Of a stretch of 64,000 nucleotides of DNA, positions 23,905 through 32,068 are shown in pieces. Each line of letters opens with the position of its first letter. Position 1 is the first letter of the stretch. Below the pieces are notes generated by a model. It had not been told where the DNA came from and did not search any database. It saw nothing but the letters and a program-made list of their open reading frames with translations. The DNA comes from Dokdonella_A sp014338185 (GTDB lineage Bacteria > Pseudomonadota > Gammaproteobacteria > Xanthomonadales > Rhodanobacteraceae), in contig SZOS01000018.1 of the NCBI GenBank assembly GCA_030263295.1, positions 8,131 through 72,130 on the forward strand, given 5' to 3'. The position numbers and the translations under genes are program-made.

Positions 23905-25413
23905 TCAACCCGCGTTCGGGCTCGCGAGCTGGCTGCGGCGGTAGCCGTACAGGCGGTAGATGATCAGGCCGATCGCCGCCCACACCACGAACACGACCTT
24001 GGCCACGATGCTGAGGTTGACGAACAGCAGCACGCAGCCCATCACCGCGAGCGGGCACACCACCCACACCAGCGGCGTGCGGAACGGGCGTGGCCGGTCG
24101 GGTTGCTGCTTGCGCAGGATCATCACGCCGACTGCGACCATCGCGAACGCGAGCAGGGTGCCCGCATTCGAGGTGTCGGCCAGCTTCCCGACCGGGAACA
24201 GTGCGCCGCACACCGACACCACCGCGCCGGTCAGGTAGGTGATCACGTGCGGGGTGAAGAAGCGCGGGTGCACCTTGGACAGGGCGTCGGGCAGAAGGCC
24301 GTCACGCGCCATCGTGAAGAAGATGCGGGTCTGGCCGAACATCATCATGAGGATCACCGACGGCAGCGCGATGATCGCGGCCACGCCGATCCAGTTGCCG
24401 ATCTGGGTGAAGCCGAGCACGCGCAGCACGTGCGCCAGCGGCTCGTTGCTGCACACCAGCGCATCGGAGCCGACGCAGGCGGCGGCCATGGCAGGTGTGC
24501 CCGGATCCAGCGGCAGGCCATCGGCGCCGAGCATCGGCTGCGCGCCGACCGAACCGGCCGCGCCGTATCCGACCAGCAGGTAGAACACCGTGCAGATGAG
24601 CAGCGAGGCGATCAGGCCGATCGGGATGTTGCGGTTCGGGTTCTTGGTTTCCTCGGCCGCGGTCGACACCGCATCGAAGCCCACGTACGCGAAGAAGATC
24701 GAGGCGGCCGCACCGAGCACGCCGGCACCACCGAGCGGGCTGCCCCAGCCGCCGGGCAGGAACGGTTCCAGGTTGCCCGTCTTGGCCGCGGGCACCGCGA
24801 GCGCCACGAACACGGTCAGTGCGACGATCTTGATCGCGACCAGCACTGCGTTGACCTTGGCGCTCTTGGAGGTGCCGATCACCAGCAGCCAGGTCACCGC
24901 GATGCCGATGAGGAACGCGAGCAGGTTGAAGCCACCGCCCGAGTAGTAGCCGGTGCGCAGGTATTCGGGCAGCGCGAGCGCTCCCGGCTCGACCATGCCG
25001 AAGAAGTCGGTATGCATGAGCAGGCCGTTCATGTAGCCCGACCAGCCCACGCACACGGCGGTTGCGCCGATCGCGTACTCGAGCACGAGCGCCCAGCCCA
25101 CCACCCATGCGACCAGTTCGCCCATCACGCCGTAGGTGTAGGTGTAGGCCGAGCCCGAGACCGGCAGCATCGCGGCCAGCTCGGCATAGGCGAATGCGGC
25201 CAGACCGCACACCACCGCCGCGATCAGGAACGACACCATCATCGCGGGACCGGCCTTCTGTGCCGCCTCGGCGGTGAGCACGAAGATGCCGGTGCCGATC
25301 ACCGCGCCGATGCCGAGCAGGGTGAGCTGGACCGGCCCGAGCTGGCGCTTGAGCGATTTCTTTTCGGCGGTTTCAAGAATCTGGTTGAGCGGTTTGACAC
25401 GCCAGAAAATCAT
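23905..25413 (-). CDS. APC-superfamily amino acid permease
   Basis: A 502-residue paralogue of the downstream permease, with the same helix motifs (GAVIGTGIFVLTAEAA, YAELAAMLPVSGSAYTYTYG, FFAYVGFDAVSTAAEETKNP) and ~12 helices. It has a long loop with Cys residues between helices 7 and 8 (AACVGSDALVCSNEP). ATG 25413 has AGAGGGG upstream and fits the family start (MIFWRVKPLNQIL). The two genes look like a tandem duplication that diverged. Confidence 0.92.
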   Translation of the reverse strand: MIFWRVKPLNQILETAEKKSLKRQLGPVQLTLLGIGAVIGTGIFVLTAEAAQKAGPAMMVSFLIAAVVCGLAAFAYAELAAMLPVSGSAYTYTYGVMGELVAWVVGWALVLEYAIGATAVCVGWSGYMNGLLMHTDFFGMVEPGALALPEYLRTGYYSGGGFNLLAFLIGIAVTWLLVIGTSKSAKVNAVLVAIKIVALTVFVALAVPAAKTGNLEPFLPGGWGSPLGGAGVLGAAASIFFAYVGFDAVSTAAEETKNPNRNIPIGLIASLLICTVFYLLVGYGAAGSVGAQPMLGADGLPLDPGTPAMAAACVGSDALVCSNEPLAHVLRVLGFTQIGNWIGVAAIIALPSVILMMMFGQTRIFFTMARDGLLPDALSKVHPRFFTPHVITYLTGAVVSVCGALFPVGKLADTSNAGTLLAFAMVAVGVMILRKQQPDRPRPFRTPLVWVVCPLAVMGCVLLFVNLSIVAKVVFVVWAAIGLIIYRLYGYRRSQLASPNAG

Positions 25414-25720
25414 GGTGTCCCCTCTGCGAGCGGTAAGGTTTGCGGGTGAACGAGCGCCCGGACCCCCAGCGCCGTCGTGCAGCGTGCCCCCGGCGAGTGC
25501 CGGGCACAACGGCCCGGTACCTTACGCGAGCGTTATCGGAGCGGCAAGGTGCCATTGGCCACGGCGTGCATGCTGCTGTGCGCCATCGTGCCGCGCCTGG
25601 AGATGCGGGCAGTGCGCGGCAGCGGTGGGCGTGCGCGGGTGTGGCGCGCAGGTGGTGTATGGCCGCATCCGGCCATCGTCAACGCGACGGTGACGCAAGA
25701 CCCACGACGGACCAGGCCAG

Positions 25721-25976
25721 CCAGCCGTCCATGGGATGCAGCCCGCTCGGCTCCTGCCTCGCCAGAGCCTGACCCTGCGCCGCCCGAAGGCGGCACATGG
25801 CGCGTGATGAACTGGACCGAGCAGCCGTCCATGGGACGCAGCCCGCTCGGCTCCTGCCTCGCCAGAGCCTGACCCTGCGCCGCCTGAAGGCGGCGCAAAG
25901 CGTGTGACGGACTGGACCAGGCAGCCATCCCTGGGACGCAGCCCGCTCGGCTCCTGCCTCGCCAGAGCCTGACCTG
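25721..25976. repeat. 100-bp tandem repeat, about 2.6 copies
   Basis: Units start at 25721, 25821 and 25921 (the last partial), at exactly 100-base spacing. Each shares the core GCAGCCCGCTCGGCTCCTGC followed by CTCGCCAGAGCCTGACC. The two full units contain a small hairpin (GCCGCC-YGAA-GGCGGC), which on the minus strand of unit 1 is a UUCG-capped stem. The array fills the gap between efpL and the downstream permease and would be transcribed as the efpL 3' region. Nothing else coding is seen in 25414-25980. Confidence 0.9.
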
Positions 25977-25989
25977 AGGGTCAGGCTCT
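25964..25989 (-). terminator. Hairpin at the efpL stop
   Basis: A perfect 11-bp stem (AGAGCCTGACC / GGTCAGGCTCT) with a 4-nt loop, overlapping the efpL stop codon at 25983-25981. It is built partly from the last repeat unit. No T-run; probably slows RNase or helps end the efpL transcript. Confidence 0.5.
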
Positions 25990-26544
25990 ACCCGAGAATT
26001 CGCCGGTGGTGGTGTTGACCATGACCTTCTCGCCGGTGCTGATGTACTCGGGCACGAGGATCTCGATGCCGGTGGACAGGCGTGCGGGCTTGGGGCGCTT
26101 GGTCGCGGTGGCACCCTTGAGTTCGGGCGCGGTCTCGATCACTTCGAGCACGACGTTCTGCGGCAACTGCACGGCCACGGGCGCATCCTCGATGAGTTGC
26201 ACGTAGCAGCCCTCGATGCCATCGACGAGGAAGCGGGCCGCGTCGCCGACCGCGCTCGCATCGAGCGTGTACTGGGTGTAGTCCTCGCTGTCCATGAACA
26301 CGAACGCGTCGCCGTCCTTGTAGGAGTAGCTCACCGCTCGGCGCGTGAGCTCGGTTTCCTTGAGGTCGTCGTCGGCGCGCAGCGACAGGTCGAGCTTCTG
26401 CCCGCCTGGCACCGCGTACATCGTGAAGCGGAAGGTCACGTTGCCGCCGCGGCCCTGCGGCGAGCTGCGTTCGATGTCGCGGATCTGCCAGACCTTGCCG
26501 TCGTGCTCGACGACGTTGCCCTTCTTGATGTCTGCGGCCTTCAT
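25981..26544 (-). CDS. efpL: Elongation factor P-like protein (EfpL/YeiP type)
   Basis: A 187-residue three-domain EF-P homologue that helps ribosomes stalled at polyproline. Several features fit the YeiP/EfpL branch rather than canonical EF-P: the tip loop reads SSPQGRGG, with Arg where EF-P has a modified Lys or Arg; LTRRAVSYSY and FVFMDSEDYTQY match YeiP; and ETAPELKGATATKRPKPA is close to YeiP. The start MKAADIKKG is standard. No genes for EF-P modification are nearby, consistent with EfpL, which works unmodified. Confidence 0.88.
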   Translation of the reverse strand: MKAADIKKGNVVEHDGKVWQIRDIERSSPQGRGGNVTFRFTMYAVPGGQKLDLSLRADDDLKETELTRRAVSYSYKDGDAFVFMDSEDYTQYTLDASAVGDAARFLVDGIEGCYVQLIEDAPVAVQLPQNVVLEVIETAPELKGATATKRPKPARLSTGIEILVPEYISTGEKVMVNTTTGEFSGRA

Positions 26545-26626
26545 GTTCGACTCGTGTGACCCGCGCCGGCGTGGCGCGGTGGGTGGGATGGGAGGGTGGG
26601 GCGGGCTTGGGTGTGCGCAGCGCGTG

Positions 26627-27397
26627 TCACTTGGGCGCCAGCCGGATCGCGCCGTCGATGCGGATCACGCCGCCGTTGAGGTAGCGGTTGCCGATGATGA
26701 AGGCGACCGTGTCGGCGTACTCCTGCGGCGTGCCCAGGCGTGAGGGGTAGGGCACCTGCGCGCACAGCGATTCGTACACGTTCGGCGGCATGCCATCGAC
26801 CATCGGCGTGTGGAACACGCCCGGCGCCACCGTCATCACGCGCACGCCGATGCGCGCGAACTCGCGTGCCATCGGCAACGTCATGCCGACCACGCCCCCC
26901 TTGGAGGCGGAATAGGCGGCCTGGCCGATCTGGCCTTCGAACGCCGCGATCGAGGCGGTGTTGACGATCACGCCGCGCTCGCCGTCCGCACCGGGACTGT
27001 TGTCCTGCATGAGCGCGGCCGCGGCCTTGGCCACGTTGAAGCTGCCGACCAGGTTCACCATCACCGTGGTGGCGAAGTTCTTGAGCGGCATCGGGCCATC
27101 CTTGCCGAGCACGCGGCCGGCGCCGAGGATGCCGGCGCAGTTGACCGCGACGTTGAGCCCGCCGAGGAACTCGCGCGCGGCGGCCACATGGGCCATGACG
27201 GCAGCCTCGTCGCTCACGTCGGTGCGGAAGTAACGCGCCTTGTCGGCGCCCAGCATGGCGACCGCGGCGGCGCCCTTGTCGTCGTTGACATCGAACAGGG
27301 CGACCTTGCCGCCGTGTGCCACCAGATGCTCGGCCACCGCGTGGCCGAGCCCGGAGACGCCGCCGGTGATGACGGCCTTGACCTGGTCCAGTTGCAT
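26627..27397 (-). CDS. SDR-family 3-hydroxyacyl-CoA dehydrogenase (type II-like)
   Basis: A 256-residue short-chain dehydrogenase: TGGVSGLGHA (cofactor turn), FDVNDDKG (acidic end of beta-2, so NAD), NCAGI, NTASIAAFEGQIGQAAYSASK with the Ser-Tyr-Lys site, and APGVFHTPM. It closely resembles HSD17B10-like enzymes, which oxidise 3-hydroxyacyl-CoAs, including the 2-methyl-3-hydroxybutyryl-CoA of isoleucine breakdown. The neighbourhood of leucine-degradation genes supports a role in branched-chain or fatty acid catabolism. Confidence 0.9.
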   Translation of the reverse strand: MQLDQVKAVITGGVSGLGHAVAEHLVAHGGKVALFDVNDDKGAAAVAMLGADKARYFRTDVSDEAAVMAHVAAAREFLGGLNVAVNCAGILGAGRVLGKDGPMPLKNFATTVMVNLVGSFNVAKAAAALMQDNSPGADGERGVIVNTASIAAFEGQIGQAAYSASKGGVVGMTLPMAREFARIGVRVMTVAPGVFHTPMVDGMPPNVYESLCAQVPYPSRLGTPQEYADTVAFIIGNRYLNGGVIRIDGAIRLAPK

Positions 27398-27507
27398 GCT
27401 GCGCTCCGCACAAAATGGGTCGCGGATTCTAGCAGCAGCACCCTCGCTGGCGGCGTTGCCGCGTCCTGCTGCGGGCGCGCGTGCCGACCTGGGCGCGCGA
27501 CGCGTGC

Positions 27508-28317
27508 CTACAGGGTCTGGCGGAAGTCCAGGTCGTAGCGTGCGCCCGCGGTGAGCGCGTGCAGGCGCAGGTTGGTGATGCGGATCGGCGCGCCGGGGGT
27601 GACATCGGCCACGTTCGACTCGGCCATCTCGGCCGGGTCGAGCAGGGTGATGCCGCCTGCGCCGGCCACTTCGAGCACGTTGTCGGGACCGATGATCGCG
27701 GCGGTGGCGGCGTCGATGCCCAGGCCGAGCGCGAACGGATTGAGCGCCAGCGCGCCGAGCAGGCGGCCGAGGCGGTCGCTGGCGTGGCCACCCTGGTCGA
27801 TCACCACGCGGTTGGTCAGGCCCAGCCCCGGTGCGAACTGCACACCGCCATGGCGCGGCGTCGCGCCTTGCTCGCCATGCGCGACCATGTGTTCGCACAG
27901 CAGCGCCGCCGCCGCAGCGCAGCCGGCCACGGCCATGCCTTCGGCGTTGCGCCGGCGCAGCGCGCGCGCGAGCCGGGTGCCGCCGATGAGCGTGGACAGG
28001 CGCAGTGGCTGATCGGTCTGCAGCACCACGAGCGCGGCCTGGTCGACCGCGCCCAGCAGTGCGCGCGGCTCGCTGTCGGCGCGCGTGCGCAGCAGCACGC
28101 GCATCACCTCGGCCGCGCCGGCGTTGCGCAGCAGGGTTTCCAGCTCCGCCTCGTCGCCGTCGCTCGTGTCGATGCTGGTCACCACCACCACGCGCGCCTG
28201 CGGCTCGAGCAGCGCGAGCACGCGTGCCAGTACTTCGCCCACGCGCTCGTCGGGCGCGAGTGCACCCAGGGCGATGAGATGGCCGCGGCTGCGGTCGGGA
28301 CCTAGTTTGGCTGGCAT
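27508..28317 (-). CDS. Cyanophycinase-fold (peptidase S51-like) protein lacking the catalytic residues
   Basis: A 269-residue protein with the cyanophycinase layout: TDQPLRLSTLIGGTRLARALRRR, then the nucleophile-elbow region, then PGLGLTNRVVIDQGG, and RLGRLLGALALNPFALGLGIDAATA. In active enzymes the elbow reads GTSAGA and the later motif DQHF. Here they read GCAAAA and DQGG, so both the Ser nucleophile and the His are gone. It is probably a pseudoenzyme with a binding or structural role. Start ATG 28317; the frame also allows an upstream TTG at 28335. Confidence 0.8.
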   Translation of the reverse strand: MPAKLGPDRSRGHLIALGALAPDERVGEVLARVLALLEPQARVVVVTSIDTSDGDEAELETLLRNAGAAEVMRVLLRTRADSEPRALLGAVDQAALVVLQTDQPLRLSTLIGGTRLARALRRRNAEGMAVAGCAAAAALLCEHMVAHGEQGATPRHGGVQFAPGLGLTNRVVIDQGGHASDRLGRLLGALALNPFALGLGIDAATAAIIGPDNVLEVAGAGGITLLDPAEMAESNVADVTPGAPIRITNLRLHALTAGARYDLDFRQTL

Positions 28318-28378
28318 GGCGGCGCCACCGGGCAAAGTGGCGAGTATAGCGAGCGTGCGGCCGCGGCCGCGGCGCGCC

Positions 28379-29278
28379 TCAATGCGCCGAACGCGCGCGC
28401 GCCACGCGGCTGGAGCTGGGACGGCCGAGCACCTGGCTCAGCCACAGCCCGGTTTCGACCAGGCGCGACAGGTCGACCCCGGTGGCGATGCCCATGCCGT
28501 CGAGCATGTACACCACGTCCTCGCTGGCGACGTTGCCGGTGGCGCCCTTGGCGTAGGGACAGCCGCCGGTTCCCGACACCGCGCTGTCGATCACGCCGAC
28601 GCCTTCCTCAAGGCAGGCGAGCAGGTTGGCCAGTGCCTGGCCGTAGGTGTCGTGGAAGTGCACCGCGAGCGCGGTCATCGGCACCTGCGCCGCGACCGCG
28701 CGCAGCATCGCGCGTGCCTTGCCCGGCGTGCCCACGCCGATGGTGTCGCCGAGCGAGATCTCGTAGCAGCCCAGCCGGTGCAGGCGCTGCGCCACGCGCA
28801 CCACGTCGGCCACGGGCACCTCGCCCTGGTAGGGGCAGCCGAGCACGGTCGAGACGTAGCCGCGCACCTTGACCTGCTCGGCCTGGGCGCGTTCGAGCAC
28901 GGGCACGAAGCGCTGGATCGATTCGTCGATCGAGGCATTGATGTTGTGGCGGCTGAAGGCCTCGGAGGCGGCGGCGAACACCGCGATCTCGGTTACGCCG
29001 GCCGCGCGCGCGCGTTCGTAACCTTGCAGATTGGGCACCAGCACCGGGTAGCTGACGCCCTCGATCTTGCGGATGCCGGTGTACACCTCGGCCGCGTCGG
29101 CGAGCTGCGGCACCCATTTCGGGCTCACGAAACTGGTCGCCTCGATCGTCCTGAGGCCGCTCGCGGCGAGGCGCTCGATCAGTTCGATCTTGGTCGCGGT
29201 CGGCACGATCGCGGCCTCGTTCTGCAGGCCGTCGCGTGCGCCGACCTCGACGATGCGCACCGTCGTGGGCAGGCTCAT
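28379..29278 (-). CDS. liuE: Hydroxymethylglutaryl-CoA lyase
   Basis: A 299-residue TIM-barrel enzyme that splits HMG-CoA into acetoacetate and acetyl-CoA, the last step of leucine catabolism. Motifs: VEVGARDGLQNE (Arg and Asp of the active site), SFVSPKWVPQ, HFHDTYGQA with metal-binding His residues, and GTGGCPYAKGATGN with the catalytic Cys. ATG 29278 overlaps the stop of the lipoprotein gene (ATGA). It forms an operon with that gene and liuD. Confidence 0.96.
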   Translation of the reverse strand: MSLPTTVRIVEVGARDGLQNEAAIVPTATKIELIERLAASGLRTIEATSFVSPKWVPQLADAAEVYTGIRKIEGVSYPVLVPNLQGYERARAAGVTEIAVFAAASEAFSRHNINASIDESIQRFVPVLERAQAEQVKVRGYVSTVLGCPYQGEVPVADVVRVAQRLHRLGCYEISLGDTIGVGTPGKARAMLRAVAAQVPMTALAVHFHDTYGQALANLLACLEEGVGVIDSAVSGTGGCPYAKGATGNVASEDVVYMLDGMGIATGVDLSRLVETGLWLSQVLGRPSSSRVARARSAH

Positions 29279-29931
29279 CGCTTCGCTCCCGGTGCCTGCA
29301 GCGAACGTTCGAAGTCCTGTAGTTCCAGCCGGCTGCGCTGGAACACGTGCCAGGGCTTGCTGCCGAACAGGTCGTGGCGGCGCACCAGCTCGACCATCTG
29401 CGCGCGCCCGCCGCGCACGTACACATGCAGGTCGCTGCGGTTCTTCTGCACCGTGCCCTCGAGCTTGCCGTCGATCACGAGCCTGGCGGCCTTGGCGCTG
29501 TCGACTTCGTACAGTTCCAGGCGGTCGCCGCGCACGCGGTATTTGACGAAGAAGTAGGACTTGGCCGGCACCGGTTCGATGCCGTACGGCGGCGCGATCT
29601 CGCCCAGGCCGCGCAAGGCGGTGTCGGCCACCACGAGGTAGTCGCCGCTGCGCAGGTGCACGAAGTTGATCGGCACGCGCCAGCGCTTGAGCGGCGCGCC
29701 GGCGGCGGGCTGCTCGATCAGGGTGAGCGCGCAGGCCTCGTCGACGTGCATGCCCACGCGCTCGGCATCCGGGTCGCCGGCCTTGGCGCCGGCCTCGAAC
29801 CACAGTCCCTTCCAGCGGCTGTCGCAGGTTTCGATGTTGTCGCCGAGCGGGGCCTCGAAGCGCGTCTCGACGCAGCCACCCGCGAGCAGCGCGATGAGCG
29901 TGAGGAAGAGGGCGGACAGCGGTCTGGACAT
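29275..29931 (-). CDS. Predicted lipoprotein of unknown function
   Basis: A 218-residue protein with a lipoprotein signal (LFLTLIALLAGGC, lipobox ending at Cys20). The mature part has no motif I recognise. It contains an even spread of beta-strand-like segments (LKRWRVPINFVHLRSGDYLVV; FFVKYRVRGDRLELYEVD). It is placed between liuD and liuE in a leucine-degradation operon and overlaps liuE by four bases, so expression is coupled though no metabolic role is evident. Confidence 0.87.
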   Translation of the reverse strand: MSRPLSALFLTLIALLAGGCVETRFEAPLGDNIETCDSRWKGLWFEAGAKAGDPDAERVGMHVDEACALTLIEQPAAGAPLKRWRVPINFVHLRSGDYLVVADTALRGLGEIAPPYGIEPVPAKSYFFVKYRVRGDRLELYEVDSAKAARLVIDGKLEGTVQKNRSDLHVYVRGGRAQMVELVRRHDLFGSKPWHVFQRSRLELQDFERSLQAPGAKR

Positions 29932-29984
29932 GGCGGGTTCCGATGGACGAGGGGGAGATGCGCCACGGGCGCGTGGCTGGCGGT

Positions 29985-31985
29985 TCAGGCCTCCAGCCGC
30001 ACCAGCACTGCGTCGGCATCGACGAAATCGCCGGCCGCGGCCTGCACCGCGGCGATCCTGCCCGCGCGTGGCGCCTTGAGGCTGAGCTCCATCTTCATCG
30101 CCTCCATCACCAGCAGTTCCTCGCCCTGCGCGACGTCGGCGCCCGGCGCGGCCTTGACCAGCACGATGCGGCCGGGCATCGGCGCGAGTACGCGATCGCC
30201 GCTGGCGCTGGCCGCGGGCGTCCATGCAAATGCGGGCGCATGGCTGAACAGGTGGCGGCGCGTGCCGTCGTGCACGATCAGCCCGCCCTGGTCGAGCAGC
30301 ACCTGCCAGCGCCGCGCCACGCCGTCGATCTGGGCACTGAGCGCGTTGCCGTCGAGCCGCGCGTGTTCGACCGTGAGCTCGCGCGTGGCGCTGGCGAGGC
30401 GGTAGCTGCCGTTGGCGCCGAAGGCGCTGATTTCGATGCGCTCGCCGCGCGCGAGCAGCGCGACGATGCGCTTGCCGGTGTGGCCCACGCGCCAGGCGTC
30501 GGCGCGCGCCCACGGCGACCACGGATCGCTGCCGGTGCGTGCGAGGCGCGGGCGCTCGGCTTCCTCGTGCAGCAGGCAGGCGGTGGCCGCGATGAACGGC
30601 GCGTCGGCATCGGAGGCATCGCTGCCGACGAACTCGTCGAGGTTGCGGTCGAGGTAGCCGCTGTCGATGCTGGCCTCGACGATCGCGGGGTGGCGGACGA
30701 GGCGCTCAAGGAAATCGATGTTGGACTTGGGGCCGATCACCGCGCATTGCGCCAGCGCCTCGCGCATGCGCACCAGCGCGGCCTCGCGCGTTTCGTCCCA
30801 GGCGATGAGCTTGGCGATCATCGGGTCGTAGAAGATCGTGACGGTGTCGCCGGCGACCACGCCCGAGTCGATGCGCACGTGGCGCGAAGGCGCGGGCAGG
30901 TGCAGTGCTTCGAGCGTGCCCGAACCGGGCAGGAAGCCCTGCGCGGGATCCTCCGCGTACAGGCGCAGCTCGATCGCATGGCCATGCTGCGGGATCGACT
31001 TGTTGCGCACCAGCGAGGCCGGCAGCGCCTCGCCCGCGGCGATGCGCAACTGCAGTTCGACGAGGTCGAGCCCGAGCACCATTTCGGTCACCGGATGCTC
31101 GACCTGCAGGCGCGTGTTGATCTCCATGAAATGGAAGTCGCCGTCGGCGCCGACGATGAACTCGACGGTGCCCGCGTTGACGTAGTCGATGGCTTGCGCG
31201 GCCGCGACCGCGGCCTGGCCCATGCGCTCGCGCAGCTGCGGGCTGAGGAACGGCGAGGGCGTTTCCTCCAGCACCTTCTGGTAGCGGCGCTGGGCCGAGC
31301 ATTCGCGCTCATTGAGGTGGATGGTGTTGCCGTGGCTGTCGGCAAGCACCTGGAACTCGATGTGGCGCGGGTGGGTGATGTAGCGCTCCAGCAGCACGCG
31401 GTCGCGGCCGAAGGCGTTCTGTGCCTCGCGCCGGCAGCTTTCCAGGTTCGCGGTGAACTCGTCCGCGCTGCGCACGATGCGCATGCCCTTGCCGCCACCG
31501 CCGTAGGCGGCCTTGATCATGAGCGGAAAGCCGATGCGCTCGGCTTCGCGCGCGAGCAGCGCGGGATCCTGCTCGGCGCCGGTGTAGCCGGGCACCACCG
31601 GCACGCCGCGCGCGGCCATGAGTTCCTTGGCGCCGGCCTTGGAGCCCATGCGCCGCATCGAATCCCCCGACGGCCCGATGAAGCACAGCCCGGCGTTCTT
31701 GACCGCGTCGGCGAAGTCGGCGTTCTCGGACAGGAAACCGTAGCCCGGATGGATCGCCTGCGCACCGGACTTGAGCGCGGCTTCGATGATCGCCTCGCTG
31801 CGCAGGTAGGAGTCGGCCGGCCGCGGCCCGCCGATCGGCCACGCCGCGTCGGCCAGGCGCACATGCTGGGCGCCCGCATCGGCCTGCGAGTACACCGCGA
31901 TCGGCGCGATGCCCAGCCGCCGGCAGGTGCGGATCACGCGGCAGGCGATTTCGCCGCGGTTGGCGATGAGGATACGGTCGAACAT
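29985..31985 (-). CDS. liuD: Methylcrotonyl-CoA carboxylase biotin-carrying alpha subunit
   Basis: A 666-residue biotin-dependent carboxylase subunit: biotin carboxylase domain (MFDRILIANRGEIACRVIRT; GGGGKGMR ATP loop; HIEFQVL; FMEINTRLQVEHPVTE), a linker domain, and a C-terminal biotinyl domain with EAMKMEL, whose Lys carries biotin. It carboxylates biotin for transfer to 3-methylcrotonyl-CoA. The assignment to MCC rather than propionyl- or geranyl-CoA carboxylase rests on operon partners (HMG-CoA lyase, methylglutaconyl-CoA hydratase nearby). The carboxyltransferase subunit is not in the window. Confidence 0.9.
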   Translation of the reverse strand: MFDRILIANRGEIACRVIRTCRRLGIAPIAVYSQADAGAQHVRLADAAWPIGGPRPADSYLRSEAIIEAALKSGAQAIHPGYGFLSENADFADAVKNAGLCFIGPSGDSMRRMGSKAGAKELMAARGVPVVPGYTGAEQDPALLAREAERIGFPLMIKAAYGGGGKGMRIVRSADEFTANLESCRREAQNAFGRDRVLLERYITHPRHIEFQVLADSHGNTIHLNERECSAQRRYQKVLEETPSPFLSPQLRERMGQAAVAAAQAIDYVNAGTVEFIVGADGDFHFMEINTRLQVEHPVTEMVLGLDLVELQLRIAAGEALPASLVRNKSIPQHGHAIELRLYAEDPAQGFLPGSGTLEALHLPAPSRHVRIDSGVVAGDTVTIFYDPMIAKLIAWDETREAALVRMREALAQCAVIGPKSNIDFLERLVRHPAIVEASIDSGYLDRNLDEFVGSDASDADAPFIAATACLLHEEAERPRLARTGSDPWSPWARADAWRVGHTGKRIVALLARGERIEISAFGANGSYRLASATRELTVEHARLDGNALSAQIDGVARRWQVLLDQGGLIVHDGTRRHLFSHAPAFAWTPAASASGDRVLAPMPGRIVLVKAAPGADVAQGEELLVMEAMKMELSLKAPRAGRIAAVQAAAGDFVDADAVLVRLEA

Positions 31986-32054
31986 GCTGGGTTCCGCAGA
32001 CGGTATGGACCAGATGATAGAGCAGGCTCAAAGCCGAGCGCACCGCGCCTGCGC

Positions 32055-32060
32055 TAGCAT
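32055..32060 (+). promoter_or_regulatory. -10-like TAGCAT before the sulfotransferase gene
   Basis: TAGCAT ends nine bases before ATG 32069, so transcription would begin at or within a few bases of the start codon and the message would be leaderless or nearly so. No -35 or Shine-Dalgarno is seen. Confidence 0.35.
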
Positions 32061-32068
32061 GCGTGGCG

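Noticed and set aside
25721..25976. A CRISPR array at the 100-bp repeats
   Set aside because: Units are contiguous and near-identical over their whole length with no variable spacers, and no cas gene is near.
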